A stretch of DNA of 64,000 nt, taken from positions 268,590 to 332,589 of the forward strand of contig NZ_CANSMR010000006.1 of NCBI RefSeq assembly GCF_947648125.1, in the 5' to 3' direction. Below, piece by piece: positions 1 to 8,462 of the stretch; positions within the stretch are counted from its first letter, which is position 1; every line of letters begins with the position of its first letter. The notes under the pieces are model-generated. The model was given only the letters and a program-made list of their open reading frames with translations, was not told the origin of the DNA and did no database searches. The stretch is from an uncultured Bradyrhizobium sp. Its GTDB lineage: Bacteria > Pseudomonadota > Alphaproteobacteria > Rhizobiales > Xanthobacteraceae. Both the position numbers and the translations under genes were made by a program.

Positions 1-840
1 CTCGAGAACGTCGTCTGCCTCGGCCTTCATGCCGCACCGTTCGAACGGCTGTTGCCGCATCTCGCGCGCGACGCACGGATCATCTGCCTGGTGCGCGATG
101 GCAGCGCGGCTTCCGATCTCGCGCGATGGCTCACGGACCACGGCTGGGGTCCGTCGGCGATGTGGACGCTTTCCGCACTTGGCGGACCGCGTGAATCCAT
201 CGCGCAGCATCGCGCCGCCAGCTACGCTGGCGATTCAAACGACAGCTTGGTCGCTGTTGCACTGGAGGCGACGGGAGCGCAGGGGATCGCGCGCAGCTCG
301 GGTCTTCCCGACGCACTCTTCGTGCACGACGGACAACTGACGAAACGGCCGGTCCGTGCGCTTGCGCTGTCGGCGCTTTCGCCGCGGCCTGGTGAGCGGC
401 TATGGGACGTCGGCGCGGGCTCGGGCTCGATCTCGATCGAATGGGCGCTCTGTGGCGGGACGGCGATCGCCGTCGAGGCTCGCGGCGAACGCGCCGCCAA
501 CATCCGCAGCAATGCTGCGAGCTTTGGCCTGACGCATCGGATTACGATCATCGAAGGCGAGGCCCCCGGCATTCTGTCAGACCTCGAAGCGCCTGATGCC
601 GTGTTCATCGGTGGCGGCCTCGATGCTGATATGTTCGATGCAATCTGGTCGCGCATCGCGCCGGGCGCGCGGCTGGTCGCGCATGCTGTGACCTTGGAAA
701 CCGAGGCGCTGCTCTCCGATCTGCACCAGCGCCATGGCGGCGAATTGATGCGCCTGGAGATCGCTCAGGCCGAGCCGTTGGGCCGGTATCGCTCCTGGAA
801 GGCGGCGCGGCCGATTGTCCAATGGAGCGTGGCTCGATGA
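1..840 (+). CDS. cobL: Precorrin-6Y C5,15-methyltransferase (decarboxylating), 5'-truncated
   Basis: This is the 3' part of CobL, which methylates precorrin-6Y at C5 and C15 and decarboxylates it to precorrin-8X in aerobic cobalamin synthesis. The frame is open from base 1, so the true start lies outside the window and the TTG at 52 is not the start. The visible 279 codons hold the end of the CbiE-like domain and a full CbiT-like SAM methyltransferase domain with the glycine motif DVGAGSGSISIEWAL at about 395-440. It overlaps the next gene by ATGA. The family assignment is firm from this motif and from the cob neighbours. Confidence 0.93.
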   Translation, partial: LENVVCLGLHAAPFERLLPHLARDARIICLVRDGSAASDLARWLTDHGWGPSAMWTLSALGGPRESIAQHRAASYAGDSNDSLVAVALEATGAQGIARSSGLPDALFVHDGQLTKRPVRALALSALSPRPGERLWDVGAGSGSISIEWALCGGTAIAVEARGERAANIRSNAASFGLTHRITIIEGEAPGILSDLEAPDAVFIGGGLDADMFDAIWSRIAPGARLVAHAVTLETEALLSDLHQRHGGELMRLEIAQAEPLGRYRSWKAARPIVQWSVAR

Positions 841-1205
841 AGGTCGTGGGCCTGGGATTCAGAAGCAATGCCAGTGTCGTGTCCTTGCGCGATGCGCTCG
901 ATGCGGTCGGCGGTTCCAAGGGGCTTGCGGCGATTGCAACAGTGAGTGACAAGGCCGATGCGGCGGCATTGAAGGCGCTGGCCCAGGAACTGGGATTGCC
1001 GATCCGAAGCATTCCTGCCGAGATGTTGGCTAAGATAAAGACCGCAACGCAATCCGAACTCATCAAGGCCAGGTTCGGGACGGGATCGGTTGCCGAAGCC
1101 GCCGCAGTCGCTGCCGCAGGGCGCGGCGCTCGCCTGATTTCGGTCAGGGCCGTGTCGCAGGATCGGATGGCTACTGCGGCGATCGCAGAAGGAGACGGCG
1201 AATGA
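837..1205 (+). CDS. cobE: Cobalamin biosynthesis protein CobE (CbiG C-terminal family)
   Basis: A 122-residue protein that begins [14 protein letters not shown] and matches the short CobE family, equivalent to the C-terminal domain of CbiG. CobE is needed for aerobic B12 synthesis, but its exact role is poorly defined. The ATG at 837 overlaps the cobL stop (ATGA). An in-frame ATG 15 bases upstream would add five residues and is less likely because of the coupling overlap. It ends in an ATGA overlap with cobM. Identification rests on length, start motif and position between cobL and cobM. Confidence 0.88.
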   Translation: MKVVGLGFRSNASVVSLRDALDAVGGSKGLAAIATVSDKADAAALKALAQELGLPIRSIPAEMLAKIKTATQSELIKARFGTGSVAEAAAVAAAGRGARLISVRAVSQDRMATAAIAEGDGE

Positions 1206-1987
1206 CGGTGCATTTCATCGGCGCAGGGCCGGGCGCCGCCGATCTCCTGACCCTGCGCGGGCGCGATCTCATCGCCGCTTGCCCGGTCTGTCTCTATGCC
1301 GGGTCGTTGGTCCCCGCGGGCGTGTTGGCGCATTGCCCGAAGGATGCGCGCATCGTCAACACGGCATCGATGTCGCTCGACGACATCATCGCCGAGATCG
1401 CCGCGGCGCATGCCGAGGGCAAGGACGTCGCGCGGCTGCATTCGGGCGATCTCTCGATCTGGTCGGCGATGGGGGAACAGCTGCGCCGATTGCGCGCGTT
1501 GCAGATTCCCTATTCGGTCACGCCCGGCGTGCCGGCTTTCTCGGCGGCCGCGGCGGCACTGGAGGCCGAGCTGACGCTGCCCGGCCTCGCACAGTCGGTG
1601 GTGCTGACCCGCACGCCGGGCCGCGCCAGCGCGATGCCTGACGGCGAGACGCTCGCAGCCTTTGCCGCGACCGGCGCGGTGCTCGCCATCCATCTGTCGA
1701 TCCATCTGCTGGACAAGGTCGTCGCTGAGCTCACGCCGCATTATGGCGCCGACTGCCCGGTGGCGATCGTCTGGCGCGCGAGCTGGCCGGAACAGCGCAT
1801 CGTGCGTGCCACGCTTGCGACCCTCGATGCCGCGGTCGGCCCCGAGCTCGAACGCACCGCGCTTATCCTGGTCGGCAAGACGCTCGGCGCCGGCGAATTC
1901 GCCGAGAGCCGTCTCTATGCGGCCGACTATGACCGCCGCTATCGGCCGGTGGGGCCGGAGCCGCGCTTTCCGGACTCATCGCGATGA
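1202..1987 (+). CDS. cobM: Precorrin-4 C11-methyltransferase
   Basis: CobM adds the C11 methyl group to precorrin-4 using SAM in the corrin ring pathway. The 261-residue protein has the tetrapyrrole methylase signature near the start ([17 protein letters not shown], about residues 7-23), the [12 protein letters not shown] segment near residues 82-93, and the [23 protein letters not shown] stretch typical of CobM/CbiF. It overlaps cobE upstream and cobB downstream by 4 bases each, so translation is probably coupled. Length is normal for the family. Confidence 0.95.
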   Translation: MTVHFIGAGPGAADLLTLRGRDLIAACPVCLYAGSLVPAGVLAHCPKDARIVNTASMSLDDIIAEIAAAHAEGKDVARLHSGDLSIWSAMGEQLRRLRALQIPYSVTPGVPAFSAAAAALEAELTLPGLAQSVVLTRTPGRASAMPDGETLAAFAATGAVLAIHLSIHLLDKVVAELTPHYGADCPVAIVWRASWPEQRIVRATLATLDAAVGPELERTALILVGKTLGAGEFAESRLYAADYDRRYRPVGPEPRFPDSSR

Positions 1988-3294
1988 CCGCGGGGCTCGT
2001 GATCTCGGCACCGGCATCCGGCGTCGGCAAGACGACGCTGACCCTGGCGCTGGCGCGCGCCTATCGCAATCGCGGGCTGAAGGTGCAATGCCTCAAGAGC
2101 GGGCCCGACTACATCGATCCCGCCTTTCACGCGGTCGCAACGGGACGCGCATCCGTCAACATCGATAGCTGGGCGATGGCGTCGGGTGCGATCGCGCATC
2201 TGGCAGGCCGCGGTGCGGACGCCGATCTGGTGCTGGCCGAAGGCTCGATGGGATTGTTCGACGGCGTCGCCGCGCGTGGTGTCTCGGGCACTGGCGCCAC
2301 CGCCGATATTGCAGAGATGATGGGATGGCCTGTGCTGTTGGTGATCGATCCCTCCGGCCAGGCACAGACCGCTGCGGCCGTCGCGGCGGGATTGCGCGAT
2401 TTTCGCGCCGGCGTGCGGCTTGCCGGTGTCGTCCTAAATCGCGTCGCCAGTGCGCGGCACGAAGCGCTGGTGCGCAGTGCCATGGCGGGGGCGGGCATTC
2501 CGGTGTTGGGTGCGCTTCCCCGCCACGCCGAGATCGCCTTGCCGAAGCGGCATCTCGGCCTGGTGCAGGCCGAGGAGCAGGCCGAGATCGACGGTCTGAT
2601 AAGCGAGGCCGCGCGCTTCGTCGTCGAGCATGTCGATCTCGACGCCGTGTTGCAATCGGCGCGCGCCTGGTCGCCGCAATCGGCCGCGCAGGGCATCAAG
2701 ATCACGCCGCCGGGCCAGCGGATTGCGCTCGCGCGCGACGCCGCATTCTCGTTCGTCTACCCGCACGTGCTGGAAGCATGGCGCGCGGCCGGCGCAGAGA
2801 TCGTGACGTTCTCGCCGCTTGCCGACGAAGGTCCCGACGCGAACGCCGATGTGTGCTGGCTGCCCGGCGGCTATCCCGAGCTGCATGCCGCACGGCTTGC
2901 TTCCAACACGCGATTTCTTGGGCAGTTGCGCGCCTTTGCTGAGACGAAGCCGGTTCATGGCGAGTGCGGCGGCTACATGGTGCTGGGCACGGCGTTGACC
3001 GATGCCGAAGGCGTGCGCCACCCGATGGCGGGCTTGCTCGGCCTTGAGACCAGCTATGCCAAGCGCCGCATGCATCTGGGCTACCGGCTCGCCGAACTGG
3101 CCGCGGCGATGCCCGGGCACGGTCCAGGCGCGCGCCTGCGCGGCCACGAATTTCACTATTCGACGATCATCACGCAGCCGGACACGCCGCTCGCGGTGGT
3201 GCGCGATGCGACCGGCGCGATCGTGGCCGAAACCGGATCGCGGCGGGGTAACGCAACGGGTACATTCTTCCATCTGATCGCGGAGGACCGATGA
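1984..3294 (+). CDS. cobB: Hydrogenobyrinate / cobyrinate a,c-diamide synthase
   Basis: CobB amidates the a and c side chains of hydrogenobyrinic acid with ATP and glutamine. The 436 residues show an N-terminal P-loop ([11 protein letters not shown], about residues 8-18), a DYIDPAFH substrate segment, and a C-terminal class I glutamine amidotransferase domain with the nucleophile Cys in [11 protein letters not shown] (about residues 323-333) and a late histidine in GHEFHYS. The window carries the aerobic-pathway genes cobF and cobL, so hydrogenobyrinate is the likely substrate. The start ATG overlaps the cobM stop and the stop overlaps the cobA start. Confidence 0.95.
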   Translation: MTAGLVISAPASGVGKTTLTLALARAYRNRGLKVQCLKSGPDYIDPAFHAVATGRASVNIDSWAMASGAIAHLAGRGADADLVLAEGSMGLFDGVAARGVSGTGATADIAEMMGWPVLLVIDPSGQAQTAAAVAAGLRDFRAGVRLAGVVLNRVASARHEALVRSAMAGAGIPVLGALPRHAEIALPKRHLGLVQAEEQAEIDGLISEAARFVVEHVDLDAVLQSARAWSPQSAAQGIKITPPGQRIALARDAAFSFVYPHVLEAWRAAGAEIVTFSPLADEGPDANADVCWLPGGYPELHAARLASNTRFLGQLRAFAETKPVHGECGGYMVLGTALTDAEGVRHPMAGLLGLETSYAKRRMHLGYRLAELAAAMPGHGPGARLRGHEFHYSTIITQPDTPLAVVRDATGAIVAETGSRRGNATGTFFHLIAEDR

Positions 3295-4019
3295 GCGGAT
3301 TCGTCTCCTTCGTCTCGGCCGGCCCCGGCGATCCCGAACTCCTGACCATGAAAGGGGCCGCGCGGCTGCGCGAGGCCGATGTGGTTCTCTACGATGACCT
3401 CGCCTCGGGTGCGATCCTCGATCTCGCGCGCTCCGGCGCCAATCTCGTCGCAGTCGGCAAGCGCGCCGGCCGCCTCTCGGCGAAGCAGCATCATGTCAGC
3501 CGGCTGCTGGTCGACTACGCGGCGGCCGGCGTGCGCGTGGTGCGGCTGAAATCCGGTGACGCCGGCATCTTTGGGCGGCTCGAGGAGGAGATCGAGGCGT
3601 TGCGCGCGGCCGGCATCGGCTATGAGATCATTCCCGGCGTGACCTCAGCCTCGGTTGCAGCGGCGCAGGCCGGCATTCCGCTGACGCGGCGGCTGACCTC
3701 GCGCCGGGTCCAGTTCGTGACCGGCGCCGACGTCACCGGCGAGTTGCCCGCGGATTTGAATTGGGCAGCGCTGGCCGATCCGGAAGCCACCACCGTCGTC
3801 TATATGGGCCGGCGCACCTTTCCGGCCTTGGCCGCGAAGCTGATCGCACATGGCCTTTCCCCCGAGACGCCTGCGCTGCTGGCGGAGTCGCTTGGCCACG
3901 CCGACGAGCGGATTGTCCGCACCACGATCGCAGAGCTGGCCGAACGGCTCACGCATGCAGGCGCTGCCACCGCGGCTGCCGTCATTCTGTTCGGCGCGCT
4001 GGCGCCGGATCAAGGTTGA
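3291..4019 (+). CDS. cobA: Uroporphyrinogen-III C-methyltransferase (SUMT)
   Basis: CobA methylates uroporphyrinogen III at C2 and C7 to give precorrin-2, the entry to the corrin and sirohaem branch. The 242-residue protein has the SUMT motifs SAGPGDPELLTMKGA, VVLYDDL, VGKRAGR, RLKSGDAGIFGR and IPGVTSASVAAAQAGIPLTRR in order. It is a stand-alone methyltransferase with no CysG-type dehydrogenase domain. The ATG overlaps the cobB stop and a 7-base gap leads to cobF. Confidence 0.95.
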   Translation: MSGFVSFVSAGPGDPELLTMKGAARLREADVVLYDDLASGAILDLARSGANLVAVGKRAGRLSAKQHHVSRLLVDYAAAGVRVVRLKSGDAGIFGRLEEEIEALRAAGIGYEIIPGVTSASVAAAQAGIPLTRRLTSRRVQFVTGADVTGELPADLNWAALADPEATTVVYMGRRTFPALAAKLIAHGLSPETPALLAESLGHADERIVRTTIAELAERLTHAGAATAAAVILFGALAPDQG

Positions 4020-4026
4020 TACGGCC

Positions 4027-4776
4027 ATGTTGACGCTGTCCCTGATCGGTATTGGTTGTGGCGATCCCCGGCAGCTCACCCTTGCTGCGATCGCCGCCAT
4101 CAATGCCGCCGACCTGGTCCTGATCCCGCGCAAGGGGACCGCGAAGTCCGATCTCGCCGATTTGCGCCGAACGATCTGCGCAGAGGCGTTGAACAACGAC
4201 CGTACGCGCATTGCCGAGTTCGACCTGCCGGTGCGTGACGCCGGTGAGGAGGACTATCGCAAGGGCGTCGACGATTGGCACGATGCGGTCGCCGCGGCCT
4301 GGTCACAGGAAATCGCGCGCCATCTCGGCGGCGAGGGGCGCGTCGCCCTGCTGATCTGGGGCGATCCCTCCCTCTACGACTCGAGCCTGCGGATCGCGCA
4401 ACGGCTCGATCCGTTGCCGTCGATCGAGGTGATCCCGGGCATCACGTCGATCCAGGCGCTGTGCGCGGCGCATGCGCTGCCGCTCAACGAGATCGGCGAG
4501 CCGTTCCTGGTCACGACAGGCCGGCGGTTGCGCGAGGCCGGCTGGCCCTCCGGCGTCGACACCATCGTCGTGATGCTCGACGGCGGCGCAGCCTTCCAGA
4601 CGCTGGATCCGGAGGGCTTAAAGATCTGGTGGGGCGCCTATCTCGGCATGCCCGATCAGATCATCATGGCGGGGGAGTTGGCCGAGGCGGGCCCTCGCAT
4701 CGTCGCTGCGCGGCGTGATGCGCGTGAGCGGCACGGCTGGATCATGGACAGCTACGTCCTCAAGCGGCGATCGTGA
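4027..4776 (+). CDS. cobF: Precorrin-6A synthase (deacetylating)
   Basis: CobF catalyses C1 methylation with loss of acetate to give precorrin-6A. It is a hallmark of the oxygen-dependent cobalamin route. The ATG at 4027 gives 249 residues beginning MLTLSLIGIGCGDPRQLTL, the tetrapyrrole methylase start motif. LLIWGDPSLYDSSLRIA and VIPGITSIQALCAAHALPLNEIG follow, as in CobF. Upstream in-frame codons exist inside cobA but are not needed. It is the last cob gene here, and the following gene is convergent. Confidence 0.94.
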   Translation: MLTLSLIGIGCGDPRQLTLAAIAAINAADLVLIPRKGTAKSDLADLRRTICAEALNNDRTRIAEFDLPVRDAGEEDYRKGVDDWHDAVAAAWSQEIARHLGGEGRVALLIWGDPSLYDSSLRIAQRLDPLPSIEVIPGITSIQALCAAHALPLNEIGEPFLVTTGRRLREAGWPSGVDTIVVMLDGGAAFQTLDPEGLKIWWGAYLGMPDQIIMAGELAEAGPRIVAARRDARERHGWIMDSYVLKRRS

Positions 4777-4813
4777 TCGAGGAATTGCGTCGGCATTCCA
4801 CGGAGCAGGGCGG

Positions 4814-5008
4814 CTATCCGGTCTTCAGCCCGCGAATCGAGGGTTGTATCGTCAGGCGGTAGGCCACGAGCTTGTCGCCATCGAACTGTTCGAGGGTTGT
4901 CTCGCAGACCGGGCAGCGATACTCGCCCTTGCTCCCTGATCCGGATGACAGCTCAAGGCGCCGGAATCCGGCCCCGCAGCGCGGACATGTGACGTCGTCC
5001 TTCTTCAT
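4814..5008 (-). CDS. Small zinc-ribbon protein, function unknown
   Basis: A 64-residue protein beginning MKKDDVTCPRCGAGF. Two CxxC pairs (C8/C11 and C32/C35), 20 residues apart, form a probable zinc ribbon. The ATG at 5008 was chosen because a GGGGTGAG purine-rich stretch sits just upstream on the minus strand. A longer version starting at 5074 lacks such a site and adds an unconvincing tail. It is convergent with cobF and has no obvious partner. It resembles short conserved hypothetical proteins of rhizobia, and no function can be assigned. Confidence 0.7.
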   Translation of the reverse strand: MKKDDVTCPRCGAGFRRLELSSGSGSKGEYRCPVCETTLEQFDGDKLVAYRLTIQPSIRGLKTG

Positions 5009-5308
5009 CAACTCACCCCAGAACAACACCGGCGGTATCTTGTAACCCGGACCGCACGACAGAACTATGGTCATGGCCGGGAGAGCGACCGATCATTCCT
5101 GCATGGCAACGCCGATGCGATCCAGATCGAACATCCCGACCGCCAAACCGATCCCGCCCAGGAACGGACCGGCAACTGCAACGCATTCCGCAAACTCGGC
5201 AACAGCTTATGGCGTAACGTCGAAGCACGGTCTGACCCTTGCCCGCAGCGCAACAATGGGCTGCAATGTCGCGACGCCCGCAGTCCCTCCGATCCCCGAT
5301 CAACGCGC
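5009..5308. other. Gene-free stretch
   Basis: No gene is supported between the zinc-ribbon start and the hairpin downstream of the DUF417 gene. The only hint is a short minus-strand stretch near 5100-5210 that reads as a hydrophobic peptide (AVAEFAECVAVAGPFLGGIG) between stop codons. It could be a remnant of a membrane protein but is too short to call a pseudogene. The promoter of the zinc-ribbon gene should lie here. Confidence 0.4.
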
Positions 5309-5341
5309 GATCGCCGGCGAACGCGAGGTTCGCCGGCGATC
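5309..5341 (-). terminator. Perfect 14-bp hairpin downstream of DUF417 gene
   Basis: GATCGCCGGCGAAC at 5309-5322 and its exact complement at 5328-5341 enclose the loop GCGAG. It lies 22 bases beyond the stop of the minus-strand DUF417 gene and is a plausible transcript end or mRNA-stabilising hairpin. There is no U-tract, so intrinsic termination is not certain. Confidence 0.55.
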
Positions 5342-5363
5342 CTTCGCCATCAGCGGACGCCAC

Positions 5364-5870
5364 CTATTGCCGCATCAGGCGAACCACGTCCTGCCGCAGC
5401 AGGTAGAGCGACACGGCGAGCAGAACGACGTCCTTCATAAGGAAGGGCACGTTGCCGGTCATCGCGGGGAAGCCTCCGGCGGCAACGTCCCAACCATCAG
5501 GCATGAACGGGATGATGGTGACCGTCGCGATGAAGGTGCCGGTCGAGCCGATGGCGCCGAGCACGCCGAGGCGCTTGTCCCAGAAGCCCGCCAGCAGCAG
5601 CGAGCCGAACGTCCACTCCGAGGCGCCGAGGAAGTAGCTGGCGCCGGCATGGCCGAAGGCTGGATAGAGCCACCAGATCAGTGGCCCGTTGCTGATGAAC
5701 GGGACCAGCCGTTCGAATTCGTACGGAAACCATTTCTGGTACCCGAAGAACAGAAACATGATCACCATCGCGGCCCGGACGACGTGGTAGTCGAGATCCT
5801 CGGCAAGCAGGCCGGACCTGTAGAGTGCGCTGGCAAGTGGACTTTGCGTGGTGTTGGTAAGTGTGCTCAT
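5364..5870 (-). CDS. DUF417 (YkgB/RclC-like) inner-membrane protein
   Basis: A 168-residue hydrophobic protein with about four membrane segments. It carries the family features VRAAMVIMFLFFGYQKWFPYE, LVPFISNGPLIWWLYPAFG and a C-terminal MTGNVPFLMKDVVLLAVSLYLL. The family includes E. coli YkgB/RclC, linked to reactive chlorine stress, but the molecular activity is unknown. The ATG at 5870 has a GAAGAGAT site upstream; the ATG 24 bases earlier is less likely. It follows the AhpD-like gene on the same strand with a 36-base gap, so the two probably form one operon controlled by the divergent AraC regulator. Confidence 0.82.
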   Translation of the reverse strand: MSTLTNTTQSPLASALYRSGLLAEDLDYHVVRAAMVIMFLFFGYQKWFPYEFERLVPFISNGPLIWWLYPAFGHAGASYFLGASEWTFGSLLLAGFWDKRLGVLGAIGSTGTFIATVTIIPFMPDGWDVAAGGFPAMTGNVPFLMKDVVLLAVSLYLLRQDVVRLMRQ

Positions 5871-5906
5871 GGTCGTGATCTCTTCGTGTGACATCGTTCG
5901 GTCGCT

Positions 5907-6443
5907 CTAGGCGACCGCGGGGAAGTCGATGTCGGTGTCGTTGATGCGGTTGAAGACGTTGGTGAAGACGATGGTCGCGAACGCCAGGCTGATCTCGACC
6001 AGCTGCGCGTCGCTGTAGCCGGCGGCCTTGATCGCGGCGAAATCTTCGTCGCTGACGGTGCCGCTCGACTGTGCGAGCTTGCGGACAAAGCCGATCAGCA
6101 CATCGGACTTGGCATCACCGGTCGGCGCGCCGTCGCGGATCTGCTTCAATGCGTCAGCCTTCACGCCGGCAAGCTTGGCGAGGTGAGAATGCGCGGCGAC
6201 ACAATAGTCGCAGCCGCCGGCCGCGCTGATCACGAGCTTGATGATCTCCCGATCGCGCTTGGAAAGGCTGCCGCCAGCGAGCACCGCATCGGCGGCAAGC
6301 ATCGACTTGAGCGCGGCCGGGCCGTGGGCGGCGATCGCCGCGTAGGCGTTCGGGACGCTGCCGGCCGTCTTCTTGATCTGGGCGTAGATCTGGCCCGACG
6401 GACCGGTATCGGTTTCGAGATTGGGAACTGAGAGACGAGACAT
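5907..6443 (-). CDS. Carboxymuconolactone decarboxylase / AhpD-like protein
   Basis: A 178-residue AhpD-fold protein. It has the CxxC...H redox motif CDYCVAAH (C78, C81, H85) that in AhpD serves as an alkylhydroperoxidase-type thiol relay, so a peroxidase or redox role is likelier than a true decarboxylase. The ATG at 6443 starts MSRLSVPNLETD, and the sequence upstream in frame is regulator-promoter DNA. It is co-oriented with the DUF417 gene and divergent from the AraC regulator. The set looks like an oxidative or electrophile stress unit, which is inferred from the families alone. Confidence 0.85.
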   Translation of the reverse strand: MSRLSVPNLETDTGPSGQIYAQIKKTAGSVPNAYAAIAAHGPAALKSMLAADAVLAGGSLSKRDREIIKLVISAAGGCDYCVAAHSHLAKLAGVKADALKQIRDGAPTGDAKSDVLIGFVRKLAQSSGTVSDEDFAAIKAAGYSDAQLVEISLAFATIVFTNVFNRINDTDIDFPAVA

Positions 6444-6501
6444 GGTGACACTCCGTGTTGGGGTTGGTGAGCGATTGCGGAGTGACAATAGGATCGGGAT
6501 A

Positions 6502-6549
6502 TGAGACACTGAATGTCTGTTGAGCTCATATATATGCTCAATCGTCTCA
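6502..6549. promoter_or_regulatory. Nested inverted repeats in divergent promoter
   Basis: Between the AhpD-like gene and the AraC gene lie three overlapping dyads: TGAGAC (6502-6507) with GTCTCA (6544-6549), AGACA-N5-TGTCT (6504-6518), and TTGAGC (6520-6525) with GCTCAA (6536-6541). This AT-rich stretch is a good candidate operator region for the AraC-type protein and for the divergent promoters. Confidence 0.5.
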
Positions 6550-6573
6550 ATCCGGTCATATGAGGGGACTGCC

Positions 6574-7569
6574 ATGGACTGGCTCAGCCGGCTGTTCGAG
6601 ATGATGCCGGTGCGTGGGCGGCTCGATATTCGCTGCAGCTACAGCGTGCCCTGGCGCATCGACCAGGGGCCGGGCGCGACTAACGAGATCCCCTACCATG
6701 CAGTGCTTGCCGGCTCGGCGATCCTGGACGATCCCACAGGCGGTCGGCCGTTGCTGCTGAAGACCGGCGACATTCTTCTGCTGCCCGGCAACCCGCGACA
6801 CGTGATGCATGACGGCAGCGGGACGCCGCCGCTGCCGGCGCGCAACCGGGCTGCACAGAATTTCACGATCAGCGAGAACCTGGGTTCGGACGAGCGGCTT
6901 GATTTGCTGTGCGGACACTTCGCGATTGCACCTCCGCACGACCGTCTGTTGCGCACCTATCTTCCGCCGCGTCTTGTCGTGCACGCCAGCCCGCGGATGG
7001 GAAAAGGGACGGCCGCGCAGCTCGCCGGACTGGTGTCCCTGATGCGCAGCGAAACGGCCGACGATCATCTCGGCGGCCGCGCCATGCTGGACGCGCTGTC
7101 CACTGCGATGTTTGCGCTTGTGCTGCGGCTTGCGAGTGAGACCGATGACAGGTCACACGGTCTGCTTGCGCTGGTCGGCGATCCCCGTCTTGCGCCGGCG
7201 GTGGCGGCGATGTTCAACCAGCCTGCGCGCGCATGGTCGCTGCCGGAGCTTGCGCGTGTCTGCAACATGTCGCGCGCCACGCTCGCACGCCAGTTCCAGG
7301 AGAAGCTCGGGCGATCGCCCAGCGATCTGCTCACCGATATCAGGATGACGCTTGCGGCGAACGAGTTGAAGAGATCATTGCATTCGACCGGCGCCGTTGC
7401 GGAGATGGCCGGCTACCAGTCCGAAGCCGCATTTCAGCGCGCCTTCAAGAGCCACATGGGTGTGACGCCGGCGCAATGGCGAAAGACGCAGCACTCCGTA
7501 GAGGATGGGCTGGCCGGACCTGGCACACCGGCAGATCCGAATGGGAGTTCGCCGGCTGCGCATGAATAA
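6574..7569 (+). CDS. AraC-family transcriptional regulator with cupin_6 sensor domain
   Basis: A 331-residue regulator. The N-terminal part (about residues 5-200) is a cupin_6-type domain (DIRCSYSVPWRIDQGPG, GDILLLPGNPRHVMHDG). The last hundred residues form the double helix-turn-helix DNA-binding domain (LPELARVCNMSRATLARQFQEKLG; VAEMAGYQSEAAFQRAFKSHMGVTPAQWR). The ATG at 6574 has GAGGGGACT upstream; an earlier in-frame ATG lies inside the dyad-rich promoter. It is divergent from the AhpD-like and DUF417 genes, which are its likely targets. This gene arrangement is common for RclR/YkgA-like stress regulators. Confidence 0.88.
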   Translation: MDWLSRLFEMMPVRGRLDIRCSYSVPWRIDQGPGATNEIPYHAVLAGSAILDDPTGGRPLLLKTGDILLLPGNPRHVMHDGSGTPPLPARNRAAQNFTISENLGSDERLDLLCGHFAIAPPHDRLLRTYLPPRLVVHASPRMGKGTAAQLAGLVSLMRSETADDHLGGRAMLDALSTAMFALVLRLASETDDRSHGLLALVGDPRLAPAVAAMFNQPARAWSLPELARVCNMSRATLARQFQEKLGRSPSDLLTDIRMTLAANELKRSLHSTGAVAEMAGYQSEAAFQRAFKSHMGVTPAQWRKTQHSVEDGLAGPGTPADPNGSSPAAHE

Positions 7570-7580
7570 CCTGCAAGAGA

Positions 7581-7615
7581 CAAGCGGCCGATGGCTGGTC
7601 GCCACCGGCCGCTTG
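7581..7615. terminator. Hairpin between convergent genes
   Basis: CAAGCGGCCG (7581-7590) pairs exactly with CGGCCGCTTG (7606-7615) around a 15-base loop. It sits between the end of the AraC gene and the end of the peroxiredoxin gene, so it could serve both strands. There is no U-tract on either side. Confidence 0.5.
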
Positions 7616-7622
7616 CGCGCTG

Positions 7623-8297
7623 TCATGCCTTCACGGCGGCCGCCTGCTGGAGAATTGCGATCATGTCCTCCGGCTCCGGGCGGCGGGTATAGTCGGGGTT
7701 CACCTCCGAGTAGAGGATCACGCCGTCCTGTCCGATGACGTAGCGGGCCGGCATCGGCAACGTCCAGCTCGGATCGTCGTTGAAGGTCGGCAGGTCGTTC
7801 TTCAGCTGCTTGTAGAGCGCGACCAAATAGTCGGGCAGATGGAAGCGCAGTCCGAAGGCGTCGCCGATCTGGCCCTTCGCGTCGGACAGGATCGGGAAGG
7901 AGAGCTTGTTCTGGCGCACCGACTTCCGGCTGTTCGGCGCGGTCTGCGGCGAGATCGCGACCAGCGAGGCCCCGTATCTGTCGAATTCCGGCTTGGCGGC
8001 TTCCAGCGCCTGCAGCTCCATGTTGCAATACGGGCACCAGACGCCGCGGTAGAAGCTGAGCACCAGCGGGCCGCGCTTCAACAGGTCGGCCGAGTTGACG
8101 ATATTGCCGTCGGGGCCCCGGAGCGAGAAGGCAGGGGCGACATCGCCCGCCTTCTTGGCGCGCTGGGCGGCACCGGATGCGATCAGCTCCGCGGTGGCGC
8201 GGTGCATGATCTCGATGACGGCTGGCGGAACGTTGTAGGGCGGCTTTCCGGCTTCGAAATCGGTCTTGAAGGCGTCGAGCTTGGCTTGAAGCGACAT
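7623..8297 (-). CDS. Peroxiredoxin-like (AhpC/TSA family) protein
   Basis: A 224-residue thioredoxin-fold protein of the AhpC/TSA type. The active-site region YRGVWCPYCNMEL contains C88 and C91, a CxxC pair as in PRX-like proteins that may act as thiol peroxidases or reductases. A helical N-terminal extension of about 50 residues precedes the fold (PAFSLRGPDGNIV begins it). It lies downstream of and on the same strand as a LysR gene, with a 165-base gap containing a LysR-type dyad, so it is a plausible target. The physiological reductant and substrate are unknown. Confidence 0.82.
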   Translation of the reverse strand: MSLQAKLDAFKTDFEAGKPPYNVPPAVIEIMHRATAELIASGAAQRAKKAGDVAPAFSLRGPDGNIVNSADLLKRGPLVLSFYRGVWCPYCNMELQALEAAKPEFDRYGASLVAISPQTAPNSRKSVRQNKLSFPILSDAKGQIGDAFGLRFHLPDYLVALYKQLKNDLPTFNDDPSWTLPMPARYVIGQDGVILYSEVNPDYTRRPEPEDMIAILQQAAAVKA

Positions 8298-8414
8298 GGC
8301 GGTTCTCCTTGGCTTCTGCGTGGTGGACGGCAGCGCCGTCCGTTTGTTGAAATCACACGCGGGAAGCTAAAGGAGATGGCCGCGCAGGGTAGCGCTGCCG
8401 CTGGACTAAGGCTT

Positions 8415-8429
8415 ATTCCCGTTCGGAAT
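8415..8429. promoter_or_regulatory. LysR-type dyad upstream of the peroxiredoxin gene
   Basis: ATTCC-CGTTC-GGAAT is a perfect inverted repeat with the T-N11-A layout typical of LysR-family sites. It is in the gap between the LysR stop and the peroxiredoxin start, about 120 bases upstream of the latter. Binding by the neighbouring LysR protein is inferred. Confidence 0.4.
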
Positions 8430-8462
8430 AGGCGCCGATCGCTTCACCCGCCGGATGACGCG

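Noticed and set aside
5067-5891. A 274-codon plus-strand frame across the DUF417 gene
   Set aside because: It is antisense to a clear membrane-protein family member and contains no recognisable motif.
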